A stretch of DNA of 64,000 nt from Flavobacteriales bacterium (GCA_022447625.1 JAKVAX010000006.1:1-64000), one strand, 5' to 3'; positions 45,192-54,797 are shown, counted from the stretch's first letter. The notes: generated from the sequence alone by a model not told the origin. Made by a program: numbers and translations.

Positions 45192-45199
45192 TATCTTTA
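45192..45199 (+). promoter_or_regulatory. Candidate -7 box of the M43 protease gene
   Basis: TATCTTTA, one mismatch from TAnnTTTG, 19 nt before the ATG. Confidence 0.3.
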
Positions 45200-45218
45200 G
45201 GATCCGTTTCGAATACCT

Positions 45219-47306
45219 ATGAGGAAAATGAGAATAGTGTTGACATTCCTGGCCGTCATTGTGATGCTATCGGCCAGCGCCCAAGAAATCCGTTACTGCG
45301 GGCAAACACAAGCCACAGAAGCGTTGTTTGCGAAATACCCACATCTCCGTCATGAAAATGAACAGTCTCAAACGGATTTTCAAGCTGCATATGAAGAACG
45401 TCTTGCCAACCGTGCAAATCGCGGAGGCGGAGATGAAGAAGTATACATCATTCCTGTAGTGTTCCATATCATACATGACAATGGCGAGGAGAACATTTCA
45501 GATGAGCAGGTATACAGTGCGGTGGAAATCTTGAACCGTGATTTCGCAATGGAAAATGAAGACATCGAAGATGTTGTAGATGCCTTCTCCGATCTTCCAC
45601 AGCCGATTAACATCGAGTTCCGCTTGGCAAAGCGTGATCCACAAGGAAATTGTACCAAAGGAATCAATCGCGTAGAGAGCGCTTTGACTTATCAGGGTGA
45701 CCAAGACATGAAAGACTTGATTCAGTGGCCAACAGACATGTACATGAACGTTTGGGTATGTGCAGATGCTGGTGGTGCTGCTGGATATACATACTTGCCA
45801 GCCAACTGGCTCGAAAACTCACCTCAATTCGATGGTATCGTATTGCTTCACGATTACACTGGAGCGATTGGAACGTCGAACACTTTCCGCTCGCGCACAT
45901 TAACTCACGAGTGTGGGCACTGGTTGAACCTTCCTCACTTGTGGGGTGGTAGCAATACACCAGGTGTCGCTGCGAACTGTGATATGGATGATGGGATTCC
46001 TGATACGCCTGAAACAATAGGTTGGACTTCTTGTACGCTTGATGGAGAGTCTTGTGGTTCCCTTGACAACGTTCAGAACTACATGGAGTACTCTTACTGC
46101 TCACGCATGTTTACTACTGATCAGAAAGAGCGTATGCGTCAAGCAGCAGAAAGCAATACAGCTTTCCGTAACGATTTATGGCAGCAGAGTAACCTTGAAG
46201 CTACAGGTGTTCTTGAAGAGAGTATTTTATGTGCAGCTGAATTCCGAGCTGATCAACAAATCGTTTGTCAAGGAACAGAGATTCAATTCTTCGATGAATC
46301 ATTCCACGGTATTCAGGAATGGAACTGGGATTTCGGAACATTCACCGTTTCTGGAACAGACGAAGAGGTTCACAAGAATCCGATCGTGATGTTCGATGAG
46401 CCTGGAGTATACGATGTTACCTTGACTGTAAGCGATGGCATTGACTCTATCGAGGAAACGAAAGAAGCTTTCATCACTGTTCTTCCTATGGATGCACTGG
46501 ATGCACCGTTCGTTGAAGGTTTTGAAGCTGGAATTGCGAGTGAAACATGGTTCATTGAGAATCAACACAACAACGTAACATGGGAGCTGACTGATGTGGC
46601 TGCGGCTACGGGGGATCAATGCGTGCGTATTCGCAACCGTAACAATACAATTGAGTACTCACGTGATTACTTGACGTCATCTACAATGGACCTCACAGGA
46701 GCGTCATTTGCAACAATCACATACAAGTACGCCTACTGTAACCGTCCGGATGAAACGGATGACCGGCTCCGTGTGAACGTTAGTAACAACTGTGGTGACT
46801 CATGGGTACTACGTGAAATCCACCGAGGAATTACTGACCTTCCAACGGCGGACCCACAAAACGCACCGTTCGTGCCAGAGGGTGACGAGTGGGCAACAGG
46901 AGAAGCGACGGTAGATAACCCGGATTACATGGTACCAGGATTCCGCGTTCAGTTCGATTTCGAAGGACGTTTCGGAAACCACGTTTACCTTGATGACATA
47001 AACATCAATGTTTTCACGGCAGATAATGTAACAGTACTAGATTTGGTAAGTGGCATTGAGATGACACTCGCTCCAAACCCGGCTGATGCGTTCGCGAGTC
47101 TATCGTACAACATGCCAATGGATCACGATGTAACCATCGTAATGCATGATAGCTTCGGAAAGTTGATAGACACGATGTACAACGGACCAGCACAACGAGG
47201 AGAAAACAAACTAAACATCAATACAGCAGAGCTTGCTTCAGGCGTTTACCTGATCCGTATGCAGGTAGGAAACGAATTTATCAGCCAGCGATTGATTGTT
47301 CGATAA
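45219..47306 (+). CDS. Secreted M43 (pappalysin-type) zinc metalloprotease with T9SS sorting domain
   Basis: 695 residues. Signal peptide (VLTFLAVIVMLSASAQE), a short propeptide, and a catalytic domain with HECGHWLNLPH at 230-240 (three zinc ligands and the catalytic Glu) and a Met-turn region MEYSYCSRMFT. A PKD domain follows (about 345-420, EWNWDFGTFTVSGTDEEV), then a jelly-roll-like segment (about 425-610), and a type A T9SS sorting domain (LAPNPADAFASLSYN to SQRLIVR). An extracellular protease for nutrition or surface processing is the likely role. Monocistronic with a terminator 35 bp downstream. Confidence 0.93.
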   Translation: MRKMRIVLTFLAVIVMLSASAQEIRYCGQTQATEALFAKYPHLRHENEQSQTDFQAAYEERLANRANRGGGDEEVYIIPVVFHIIHDNGEENISDEQVYSAVEILNRDFAMENEDIEDVVDAFSDLPQPINIEFRLAKRDPQGNCTKGINRVESALTYQGDQDMKDLIQWPTDMYMNVWVCADAGGAAGYTYLPANWLENSPQFDGIVLLHDYTGAIGTSNTFRSRTLTHECGHWLNLPHLWGGSNTPGVAANCDMDDGIPDTPETIGWTSCTLDGESCGSLDNVQNYMEYSYCSRMFTTDQKERMRQAAESNTAFRNDLWQQSNLEATGVLEESILCAAEFRADQQIVCQGTEIQFFDESFHGIQEWNWDFGTFTVSGTDEEVHKNPIVMFDEPGVYDVTLTVSDGIDSIEETKEAFITVLPMDALDAPFVEGFEAGIASETWFIENQHNNVTWELTDVAAATGDQCVRIRNRNNTIEYSRDYLTSSTMDLTGASFATITYKYAYCNRPDETDDRLRVNVSNNCGDSWVLREIHRGITDLPTADPQNAPFVPEGDEWATGEATVDNPDYMVPGFRVQFDFEGRFGNHVYLDDININVFTADNVTVLDLVSGIEMTLAPNPADAFASLSYNMPMDHDVTIVMHDSFGKLIDTMYNGPAQRGENKLNINTAELASGVYLIRMQVGNEFISQRLIVR

Positions 47307-47341
47307 GCAGCAGCTTACGATCTTAGAACATGTTTGAAAAG

Positions 47342-47364
47342 GCGAGCTTAGGCTCGCTTTTTTT
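47342..47364 (+). terminator. Terminator of the M43 protease gene
   Basis: Stem GCGAGC/GCTCGC with a TTAG loop (47342-47357), followed by seven T. Confidence 0.85.
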
Positions 47365-47601
47365 GTAGGCAGTAAGCTGTAGGCTTTATGCCGTTGGTGA
47401 GTAGCGGAACGCAGATCGCGGATCGCGGGGTTTTGGTTGTCTACCGCGTTCCTTTCTCCGGATCGCCCACGGGCAATCCCTACGAGTGCTTCGGGAGGAA
47501 GGGAGATGCAGCGCCTTGCGCTGCAAACCGAAAGGATGGATTGCGGCCTTCCGCTTACTGCCTACAGTCTGCGTTACCGCGTTCAGCGATCTGCGTACCT
47601 T
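47365..47601. repeat. Composite intergenic repeat: inverted 7-bp arrays around a REP-like core
   Basis: The left arm is built of 7-bp units (gtaggca gtaagct gtaggct; gcggaac gcagatc gcggatc at 47404-47424). The right arm (47553-47601) carries the complementary units; GTAGGCAGTAAGC at 47365-47377 is exactly inverted at 47553-47565. Between them (47459-47537) is a core with hairpin GCAGCGC-CTT-GCGCTGC, a diverged copy of which lies at 59109-59190. No gene in this stretch. Confidence 0.6.
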
Positions 47602-47610
47602 TTTCCACAC

Positions 47611-47636
47611 AAAAAAAGCCCCGCAATTGCGGGGCT
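47611..47636 (-). terminator. Terminator of the small secreted protein gene at 47661
   Basis: The minus-strand stem AGCCCCGCAA/TTGCGGGGCT is followed by a run of seven T, 25 bp after the stop. Confidence 0.85.
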
Positions 47637-47660
47637 TCCATATCATATAAGGCGCAGTAC

Positions 47661-48098
47661 TTAGCTCTCTTTGGAGCCAATCATGACAGACACACATCCT
47701 TCATGGATCAAGGTTGAAGCAGTTTCGGCTTCCGGGACGCGGATCCGAACGATCAACTGTTGAGTTGTTGCGACTTTAAAGTCAAATTTTGTTTTTCCTT
47801 CGTTTTCAGCATCTGCGTTGCTGTAGATCACTTCTTCGTCAGTATCTAGCACTTCGAAATCGAGGTCACCGAGGATCGGGTGACCACACACCAATAGTCG
47901 GTATTCTTTGTCAGCGTAGAATGTGAGTAGGAGTTCAGCTTCATCACCAGGGATTAATACCGCGCTGTTGAAGTTATCGTTCTGTACGTAGCCTTCCAGT
48001 TCAGGTAGGCACTTCTTCTTTGTGAAGCTTCGGCACTGAGCATTTGCCATGAGCGGAACCATCAAAAGAAGGGGGAGGATTACTTTGAGGAACTTCAT
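47661..48098 (-). CDS. Small exported protein of unknown function
   Basis: 145 residues from ATG 48098 (MKFLKVILPLLLMVPLMANAQ, a clear signal peptide); the frame can also start at 48110. The mature protein begins CRSFTKKKCLPELEGY and is acidic and beta-rich (EAELLLTFYADKEYRLLVCG, DLDFEVLDTDEEVIYSN). I recognise the pattern as one seen in Bacteroidota exported proteins, but no function is known. It follows the lipoprotein gene by 17 bp and is likely co-transcribed with it. Confidence 0.75.
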   Translation of the reverse strand: MKFLKVILPLLLMVPLMANAQCRSFTKKKCLPELEGYVQNDNFNSAVLIPGDEAELLLTFYADKEYRLLVCGHPILGDLDFEVLDTDEEVIYSNADAENEGKTKFDFKVATTQQLIVRIRVPEAETASTLIHEGCVSVMIGSKES

Positions 48099-48115
48099 CG
48101 TTCTTGTCATTTCGT

Positions 48116-49075
48116 TTACTGGATGTACTTCGAGCGAATTTCAGCAACAGTGCTACGAACTTTTGCGAGTGTTTCGTCGCTCATTGTAACTGTGCTTGCG
48201 CCGCCTATAAGCATTGTACCGTTGTCATCGTTAGAGGTTTCAGTTTTTTCCTTATTTATTTCTACTTCAGAGAAAACTGACGCGAGAGATTCAAGATCTG
48301 TCTTCAGATCTGTAAGATTATCTTGGTTCTTGTAGGTGTTGATCAATTTCAAAAGATCATCCAATGAATATTGCTGCTCAGCGATACGCTGTCGAAGTTC
48401 ATCATTTCCTTCCACGTGGCTTCCTGCCAAGTGAAGTGCTTCGATCCATCCACCGGCGATAACCAGCGCTGAAATGTCTTCCATTCCGTCTTCCTTGAAT
48501 TTCGCGTTCAGAGACCAGAATGTATCAGAGACGATGTTCATCAATGAATCTTTGTTTTCTTTGTTTGTCTCCACACGCGTAATCAATTCATCAGCGATGA
48601 TATTAGAGGCACCGAGTTCGTCGGCCAATTGCTTCACAGCACTCAGGTAGTAAAGAGATTCCTTACTACGTTCGAACATCGTCGTGTAGCTCAAGTCTGC
48701 TCCATACATCCCAAGGTTGATCGCCTTCGATTTCTGCGTCATGTATGATTCTACATTATCTACGCTGTTCAATAGATCTTGATCAAATGCTGCTCCAGAT
48801 GACTGGATCAACGATGCCATTTCCATCGGAGCTGGAATCGTGTAGAAGATCTTCTTAATGGTTTCCTTACGTTCGGTAACCTGGGCTCCTTCGAGGTCTG
48901 CAAATTCAATTTCAGCAGGCGCTTCTTGGTCTACTGCTTGATCTGCGTTGGTTCCTTCTGCATCGCCGCTCCCTTCACCACAACTGGTGATCAAGAGCAT
49001 GCCTGCAAAGAAGAGAGCCGTAAGGGTGAAAAGATTCAATTTCCTGGCGGACATAATTCGTTTTTTAGTGTTCAT
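48116..49075 (-). CDS. Lipoprotein of unknown function, helical
   Basis: 319 residues from ATG 49075 (MNTKKRIMSARK); alternatives are 49126 and 49054. The lipoprotein signal ends in LLITSCGEGSG, followed by an acidic linker. The remainder is mostly helical (for example DQDLLNSVDNVESYMTQKSK; ELITRVETNKENKDSLMNI) and resembles a conserved Bacteroidota lipoprotein family without known function. First gene of a two-gene unit with 47661-48098; a -7 box is at 49167-49174. Confidence 0.75.
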   Translation of the reverse strand: MNTKKRIMSARKLNLFTLTALFFAGMLLITSCGEGSGDAEGTNADQAVDQEAPAEIEFADLEGAQVTERKETIKKIFYTIPAPMEMASLIQSSGAAFDQDLLNSVDNVESYMTQKSKAINLGMYGADLSYTTMFERSKESLYYLSAVKQLADELGASNIIADELITRVETNKENKDSLMNIVSDTFWSLNAKFKEDGMEDISALVIAGGWIEALHLAGSHVEGNDELRQRIAEQQYSLDDLLKLINTYKNQDNLTDLKTDLESLASVFSEVEINKEKTETSNDDNGTMLIGGASTVTMSDETLAKVRSTVAEIRSKYIQ

Positions 49076-49166
49076 GGTCGCTTCAACAAGGTTGAAATTA
49101 GGATTGCTCCTCCGTTCTACGGCCAATCCTTGTAAAAGTTATACAATCGTTGTTGTTAACATGAGC

Positions 49167-49174
49167 CAAAGGTA
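49167..49174 (-). promoter_or_regulatory. Candidate -7 box of the lipoprotein unit
   Basis: The minus strand reads TACCTTTG, an exact TAnnTTTG match, about 90 nt before the ATG at 49075. Confidence 0.35.
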
Positions 49175-49242
49175 AGCGCACCCTATTTGGCCCCACGTAG
49201 GAGGTGTGAAGCAAGGTTGTGTCAGATTAAGCCTACATGCAT

Positions 49243-49374
49243 GGGCTTATGGCCTAAGGCCTATGGCATAAGCCTGAAAATCGTCACATAACACGGTTTC
49301 ATTCACACGAATCAAGACAAGCTCTGAATAAAATCAAAGTGTAACATACGCCTTAGGTCATAAGCCTTACGCCT
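49243..49374. repeat. 7-bp tandem arrays downstream of polA
   Basis: Two blocks of imperfect heptamers: 49243-49277 (gggctta tggccta aggccta tggcata agcctga) and 49347-49374 (tacgcct taggtca taagcct tacgcct). The second ends two bases before the polA stop codon. The 69 bp between the blocks is unremarkable. Confidence 0.6.
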
Positions 49375-49376
49375 TA

Positions 49377-52166
49377 TTAGTGGGCTTGAAGCCAATTCTC
49401 CCCCGTATCCATATCTACCTTTAATGGAACTACCATTTTGTAGGCGTCTTGCATGCCGTCAACGATGATAGGTTTGATAACCTCGAGTTCATCTACGTGG
49501 GCGTCGAAGACCAATTCATCGTGTACTTGCATGATCATGCGTGACTTGAATTGTTCTTTTTGGAATACCTCTTGGATCTTGAGCATCGCCAACTTGATGA
49601 TGTCGGCTGCTGACCCTTGGATTGGGGCGTTGATGGCGTTTCGTTCTGCGAAACCGCGAACGACCGCGTTCTTAGAGTTGATGTCTTTCAAGTAACGACG
49701 TCGTCCGAGGATGGTCTCTACGTAGCCGTTTTTCCGGGCAAATTCGATGTTCTCCGTTTGGTACTCACGCAGACGAGCGAATTGCGTGTAGTAATTTTCA
49801 ATGATCTCTTTCGCTTCCCCGCGCTTGATACCTAGATTTTGAGCGAGTCCGAAGGCTCCTTGACCATAGATGATACCAAAATTTACTGCCTTGGCTTTGC
49901 TACGCATCTCGCGGTCAACATTTTCTAGGCTAACGCCGAATACTTTAGCTGCCGTAGCTGCGTGGATGTCTTGTCCTTCTTGGAAGGCTTTGATCATTCC
50001 TTCATCACCACTTAGCGCAGCAATGATTCGAAGTTCCACCTGGCTGTAATCGGCAGCGAGCAGAATGTGATGCTCATCGCGAGGGATGAAGGCCTTTCGG
50101 ATGTAACGACCGCGCTCGGTACGAATTGGAATATTCTGAAGGTTCGGATTGTTTGAGCTCAATCGTCCGGTAGCAGCCACGGTTTGCATATAGTGCGTGT
50201 GTACTCTACCGGTATTTGGATTGACCAGCTCGGGAAGTGGATCAACGTATGTCGATTTCAACTTACGCGCTTGACGGTAGTCTAAGATCTTCTCCATGAT
50301 TGGGTGATCTGCTTTGAACTTGGTCAAGATGTCTTCACTGGTAGAGTATTGACCTGACTTTGTCTTACGAACGTTCTTTCCAATGTCTAGCTTTTCAAAG
50401 AGGATCGGACCGAGCTGCTTTGGAGAGTCTACGTTGAAGGTTTCTCCAGCGAGCTCATGGATCTCTTTTTCCAAGCCGTCAATTTCACCTGCGAGCTGCT
50501 GTGAGTAGTCTTTTAATGTTTGGACATCCAAATTTACCCCTTCCATTTCCATGTCAGCGAGCACTTTCAAGAGTGGAATCTCGACATCTTCAAACAATGA
50601 CTTGAGGTGCACTTGCTCGACTTCTTCTTGGAATTTCTCCTTGAGTTGGAGCGTGATGTCTGCATCTTCACAAGCATAGTCTGTAATCTGCTCTGGGGAG
50701 AGATCACCCATATTGCCTTGGTTCTTGCCTTTCTTACCAATCAAGGTTTCAATGGAAACCGGCTTGTAGTTCAAGTAAGTCTCAGCAAGGAAATCCATTC
50801 CGTGCTTCATGTCGGCATTCATCAAGTAATGTGCGATCATGGTGTCCCACAACTTGTTCTTGATCTCGATCCCGTACTTCTGCATCACCTTGTAGTCGTA
50901 CTTCAGGTTCTGCGCGACTATGGTCTTCGACTCATCCTCGAAGACCGGACGGAATGCATCGATGGCTGCCTTCTTTTCGTCTTCTGTACCTACCAAGCCC
51001 ACATACCAGGCTTGACCAGGCTTCACAGAGAATGACATTCCCACGATATCTGCGAGTAGCGAATCGAGTCCTGTAGTCTCGGTGTCGAAGCAATAAGTAT
51101 TCGCTTTATGGAGGATTTCGATTAATTCGCCTGCATCCTCTGGCATAACGAGTTTGTAGTCGTGGGTAGAAGATTCTAGGGTCTTTAACGGAGTTGTTTC
51201 CACTTCAGGAATGTCCGCTTCGGTGCTAGCCTCATCAGCACCCCCAAACAAGCTAATTTGCTCACCGGCATTTGGAAGCTCTTCACCCAACACGCGACGG
51301 GCGAGGGTACGGAATTCAAGTTCTTCGAATACTTTCTTGAGGTGATCACGATCCATCGCACTCATCTTCATGTCTTCGTAATCGATCTCCATGTCGATAT
51401 TAGTGATGATGGTAGCCAATTGCTTCGAAAGCAGGGCCTGCTCTTTGTGATTTTCTACGTTTTCCTTTTGCTTCCCTTTGAGCTCATGGGTATTCGCTAA
51501 CAGATTCTCCATACTGCCGTATTTACCGAGCAGCTTGATGGCTGTCTTTTCACCTACACCAGGAATACCGGGGATGTTGTCTACGCTGTCTCCCATCATT
51601 CCCAAGATGTCAATCACTTGTTCAGGACGCTCCAGACCGTAGCGTTCATTGATCTCAGCGATCCCCCAAATCTCAGCCGGCTTCCCTGAACGACCAGGGC
51701 GGTACATGAGGATGTTCTCTGAGATCAATTGCCCCATGTCTTTATCCGAAGTCATCATGTAGGTGAGGTAGCCATCTTTCTCAGCCTGCTTTGCCACCGT
51801 TCCGATGACATCATCCGCCTCGAAGCCTTCTTTCACCATGATCGGAATACCGAATCCTTTCAAAATATCCTTGATGAAAGGCACTGACAATTTGATGTCT
51901 TCCGGCGTTTCATCTCGGTTCGCTTTATACGCTTGGTACTGTTCAGTTCGGAAGGTACCCCCTGGAGGATCAAAGACCACTGCAATGTGCGTCGGCTTTT
52001 CGTTATTGACGATATCCAAAACCACATTCGTGAACCCAAACATGGCGCTGGTATTCAGTCCTTTAGAGTTGATTCGTGGGTTGCGGATAAAAGCGTAATA
52101 CGCACGGAAAATCAGCGCGTAAGCGTCGAGCAAGAAGAGCTTCTTGTCAGTATCTTGGGATAACAT
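49377..52166 (-). CDS. polA: DNA polymerase I
   Basis: 929 residues with all three activities. The 5'-3' exonuclease domain (about 1-300) has FLLDAYALIFRAYYAF and GFEADDVIGT; the 3'-5' exonuclease (about 335-530) keeps its metal ligands in CFDTETTGL, NLKYDYKVM and YACEDADITLQL, so proofreading is expected to be active. The polymerase domain shows motif A (LLAADYSQVELRIIAAL), motif B (RSKAKAVNFGIIYGQG) and motif C (MQVHDELVFDAH). Roles are Okazaki fragment maturation and repair synthesis. Both flanks carry 7-bp repeat arrays. Confidence 0.97.
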   Translation of the reverse strand: MLSQDTDKKLFLLDAYALIFRAYYAFIRNPRINSKGLNTSAMFGFTNVVLDIVNNEKPTHIAVVFDPPGGTFRTEQYQAYKANRDETPEDIKLSVPFIKDILKGFGIPIMVKEGFEADDVIGTVAKQAEKDGYLTYMMTSDKDMGQLISENILMYRPGRSGKPAEIWGIAEINERYGLERPEQVIDILGMMGDSVDNIPGIPGVGEKTAIKLLGKYGSMENLLANTHELKGKQKENVENHKEQALLSKQLATIITNIDMEIDYEDMKMSAMDRDHLKKVFEELEFRTLARRVLGEELPNAGEQISLFGGADEASTEADIPEVETTPLKTLESSTHDYKLVMPEDAGELIEILHKANTYCFDTETTGLDSLLADIVGMSFSVKPGQAWYVGLVGTEDEKKAAIDAFRPVFEDESKTIVAQNLKYDYKVMQKYGIEIKNKLWDTMIAHYLMNADMKHGMDFLAETYLNYKPVSIETLIGKKGKNQGNMGDLSPEQITDYACEDADITLQLKEKFQEEVEQVHLKSLFEDVEIPLLKVLADMEMEGVNLDVQTLKDYSQQLAGEIDGLEKEIHELAGETFNVDSPKQLGPILFEKLDIGKNVRKTKSGQYSTSEDILTKFKADHPIMEKILDYRQARKLKSTYVDPLPELVNPNTGRVHTHYMQTVAATGRLSSNNPNLQNIPIRTERGRYIRKAFIPRDEHHILLAADYSQVELRIIAALSGDEGMIKAFQEGQDIHAATAAKVFGVSLENVDREMRSKAKAVNFGIIYGQGAFGLAQNLGIKRGEAKEIIENYYTQFARLREYQTENIEFARKNGYVETILGRRRYLKDINSKNAVVRGFAERNAINAPIQGSAADIIKLAMLKIQEVFQKEQFKSRMIMQVHDELVFDAHVDELEVIKPIIVDGMQDAYKMVVPLKVDMDTGENWLQAH

Positions 52167-52205
52167 GTAGATCTTTGTTTGGGCTTGTGAATATAGGCTT
52201 TAATC

Positions 52206-52277
52206 GGTGGACGATGGACGATGGACGATGGACGGTGGGGATCGAACTAACGCCTATCGCCTAAAGCCTAAGTAAGG
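52206..52277. repeat. 7-bp tandem array between polA and the DUF2480 gene
   Basis: Units ggtggac gatggac gatggac gatggac ggtgggg at 52206-52240, then a second family (acgccta tcgccta aagccta) at 52250-52270. The array reaches the stop codon of the DUF2480 gene (52278). Confidence 0.65.
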
Positions 52278-52796
52278 TTAAGCCTTACGTCGAGGTTTTT
52301 TCCAGAGGGGAACCGTACTGCAGGGTTCACCGAAAAGCATAGCTCTTACCACAGGTTGAAGTTTCGCTGCTAAGGCTGTGTAGGCTGAAGCCGGTAGTGC
52401 TTCATCTGAGCAGCCTTTAATGACTACACGAGCATCACGGTAGTCTTCGGCGTTCATTTCGTTGATGAAGGATTCGATAAGGCGGGCCTTAAGATCCTTG
52501 ACTTCGCCAGTGAAATAGGAAGCAGCAATGCCGTCAAGTTTCGTTCCGACGAGCATATAAGCCCACGTAGGGATAATGGCATCTGCAGAGCAAAATAAGG
52601 CTACGTGTTTAGCTTCGTACTGACTCCAGTCGTTGGTTTTAATCCATTCGCGGAAGTCTTTTTCGCGCAGGATCATTTCTTGAAAGAGCTGATCTTTCAA
52701 ATCAATGAAAGCAATAGGAAAGGAAGGAAGGAGTTCTTCAAGATTGAGCGAGACAATGCCACTTTTTTCTACACGATTGACGATTTCGCCCGCCAT
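52278..52796 (-). CDS. DUF2480 family protein
   Basis: 172 residues, no signal peptide. It matches the small Bacteroidota family DUF2480 (NRVEKSGIVSLNLEE near the N-terminus, LREKDFREWIKTNDWSQYE, and CSADAIIPTWAYML). The function is unknown. It starts 3 bp after the dxs stop codon, so it is in the same transcription unit and probably translated after dxs. The C-terminus is basic (WKKPRRKA). Confidence 0.88.
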   Translation of the reverse strand: MAGEIVNRVEKSGIVSLNLEELLPSFPIAFIDLKDQLFQEMILREKDFREWIKTNDWSQYEAKHVALFCSADAIIPTWAYMLVGTKLDGIAASYFTGEVKDLKARLIESFINEMNAEDYRDARVVIKGCSDEALPASAYTALAAKLQPVVRAMLFGEPCSTVPLWKKPRRKA

Positions 52797-52799
52797 AGT

Positions 52800-54740
52800 T
52801 TATCCTACCAGTTTGCTCGAAGCGGATTTTTCTCCCACCATCTTTACAGCTGCTTCTACCATGGCTTGAGCATCGTATCTGCATTCACGGTAAAGTTGTG
52901 GTTGTGTTCCGTGTTCGATGAATTTATCAGGCACACCTAAGCGGATCACCTGAGCACCATATCCATGTTCAGCCATGAATTCAGTAACTGCAGATCCGAA
53001 GCCTCCTTGAATGCTTCCGTCTTCTACAGTGATTACTTTCTTGAACTTACCGAATACTTCGTGGAGCATGATCTCATCCAATGGCTTTACCCAACGCATA
53101 TCGTAATGCGCCGCAGAAATACCTTTTGATTCCAATTCCGCGCTAGCGTCAATGGCCAAATTGCCAATATGACCTACCGTCAAAATCGCGAGATCTTCAC
53201 CCGTACGAATACGGCGACCTTGACCTACTTTCATTGCTTTCAGTGGCTTTTTCCAATCAGTCATGACGCCTTTACCACGAGGATAGCGAATGCTGAAAGG
53301 ACCCATGTCTACTTGCTGCGCCGTGTACATCATGTTACGCAATTCCTCTTCATTCATAGGAGCCGCAACGATCATGTTTGGAATGCAGCGCATGTACGCC
53401 AGGTCATATGCACCGTGGTGTGTAGGACCATCGGCCCCGACCAAACCTCCGCGATCAAGACAGAATACCACGTTCAAATTCTGGATAGCCACATCGTGGA
53501 TAACAGAATCGAACGCCCGCTGCATGAACGAAGAGTAGATGTTACAGAATGGAACCAGTCCTTGCGAAGCCATTCCTGCCGAGAATGTCACGGCGTGTTG
53601 CTCAGCGATACCCACGTCAAAGGCGCGGTCAGGCATCGCTTCCATCATATATTTCAAGCTACATCCAGAAGGCATCGCTGGAGTTACCCCAACAATCTTC
53701 TCATTTTTTTCGGCAAGCTCGATGATAGTGTGCCCGAACACATCTTGGTACTTCGGTGGCTCTGGGTTCTTCGGCACGACTTTAATGATTTCGCCGGTTT
53801 CTTTATTGAAAAGACCAGGAGCATGCCATTTCGTAGCAGAACCTTTTTCAGCTGGTTCGTAGCCTTTTCCCTTTACTGTTACACAGTGCAACAGCTTAGG
53901 TTCAGGAATATCTTTGAGATCACGAAGAACTTTAACCATGTATTCTACATCGTGTCCGTCAATAGGTCCGAAGTAGCGGAAATTCAATGATTCGAAGAGG
54001 TTTGACTGCTTGAGCAAAGCCCCTTTCACAGCATTCTCGACCTTCTGAGCAACCGCTTGAGCATTCGGGCCGAATTTGCTCATCTTCCCGAGGAGATTCC
54101 AAACTTCATCTTTCACTTTGTTGTAGGTGTGTGAAGTAGTCACATCCGTTAAGTACTCTTTCAAAGCACCGACGTTCGGGTCGATCGACATGCAGTTATC
54201 GTTCAGGATCACGATCATGTCTGTGTCTTCAACACCACCATGATTTAATCCCTCGAAGGCCAAGCCGGCAGTCATGGCACCATCACCAATCACGGCGATG
54301 TGTTGGCGGTCATGATCTTTCTGAATGCGGTTAGCTACAGCCATACCAAGTGCTGCAGAGATACTCGTGGAGGAGTGTCCTACACCAAATGTATCGTATT
54401 CGCTTTCCGTACGCTTTGGAAAACCAGAGATTCCCTTGTAAACGCGGTTAGTGTGGAAACGCTCTCGTCGGCCGGTAAGAACTTTGTGTCCGTAAGCTTG
54501 GTGTCCTACGTCCCATACAATTTGATCGTACGGCGTGTTAAATACGTAGTGCAGCGCTACAGTCATTTCAACAACTCCAAGCGATGCACCAAAGTGCCCA
54601 CCTTTCTCGGAAACAACATCCACAATGTATTGACGCAGCTCGTCACAGAGTTGCGGCAATTCTTCTTCTTTAATCTTCTGTCTTAAATCGTCTGGAATGA
54701 CAACTTGGTCGAGAAGTGGTCCGGCTTGAAATTCGCTCAT
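52800..54740 (-). CDS. dxs: 1-deoxy-D-xylulose-5-phosphate synthase
   Basis: 646 residues from ATG 54740 (MSEFQAGPLLDQ); an in-frame ATG at 54779 would begin only a few bases from the predicted transcription start and is less likely. The thiamine-diphosphate enzyme joins pyruvate and glyceraldehyde-3-phosphate as the first MEP pathway step. Visible are the ThDP/Mg site GDGAMTAGLAFEGLNHGG with NDNCMSID, HGHxxx-type VWDVGHQAYGHK, the transketolase pyrimidine domain (DVGIAEQHAVTFSAGMA, DRGGLVGADGPTHHG) and the C-terminal domain (HYDMRWVKPLD). It carries one dispersed 13-mer encoding DASAEL. Confidence 0.97.
   Translation of the reverse strand: MSEFQAGPLLDQVVIPDDLRQKIKEEELPQLCDELRQYIVDVVSEKGGHFGASLGVVEMTVALHYVFNTPYDQIVWDVGHQAYGHKVLTGRRERFHTNRVYKGISGFPKRTESEYDTFGVGHSSTSISAALGMAVANRIQKDHDRQHIAVIGDGAMTAGLAFEGLNHGGVEDTDMIVILNDNCMSIDPNVGALKEYLTDVTTSHTYNKVKDEVWNLLGKMSKFGPNAQAVAQKVENAVKGALLKQSNLFESLNFRYFGPIDGHDVEYMVKVLRDLKDIPEPKLLHCVTVKGKGYEPAEKGSATKWHAPGLFNKETGEIIKVVPKNPEPPKYQDVFGHTIIELAEKNEKIVGVTPAMPSGCSLKYMMEAMPDRAFDVGIAEQHAVTFSAGMASQGLVPFCNIYSSFMQRAFDSVIHDVAIQNLNVVFCLDRGGLVGADGPTHHGAYDLAYMRCIPNMIVAAPMNEEELRNMMYTAQQVDMGPFSIRYPRGKGVMTDWKKPLKAMKVGQGRRIRTGEDLAILTVGHIGNLAIDASAELESKGISAAHYDMRWVKPLDEIMLHEVFGKFKKVITVEDGSIQGGFGSAVTEFMAEHGYGAQVIRLGVPDKFIEHGTQPQLYRECRYDAQAMVEAAVKMVGEKSASSKLVG
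53136..53148 (-). repeat. Dispersed 13-mer, copy 8
   Basis: Sense strand of dxs, G variant, encoding DASAEL. Confidence 0.8.
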
Positions 54741-54789
54741 GGTTCTAGAATTGGAGACGATCATTGCGTCGCCCGTCATACCGTAGGAA

Positions 54790-54797
54790 CAAAAGTA
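54790..54797 (-). promoter_or_regulatory. Candidate -7 box of dxs
   Basis: The minus strand reads TACTTTTG, an exact TAnnTTTG match. It favours the ATG at 54740 (leader of roughly 40 nt) over the one at 54779. Confidence 0.45.

Noticed and set aside
47388-47717. Overlapping ORFs on both strands in the intergenic repeat
   Set aside because: They are translations of the inverted 7-bp arrays and REP-like core and run into the antisense of the next gene.
53169-53990. Long plus-strand ORF (273 codons) opposite dxs
   Set aside because: It is antisense to the conserved dxs coding sequence and has no family resemblance; an antisense shadow.
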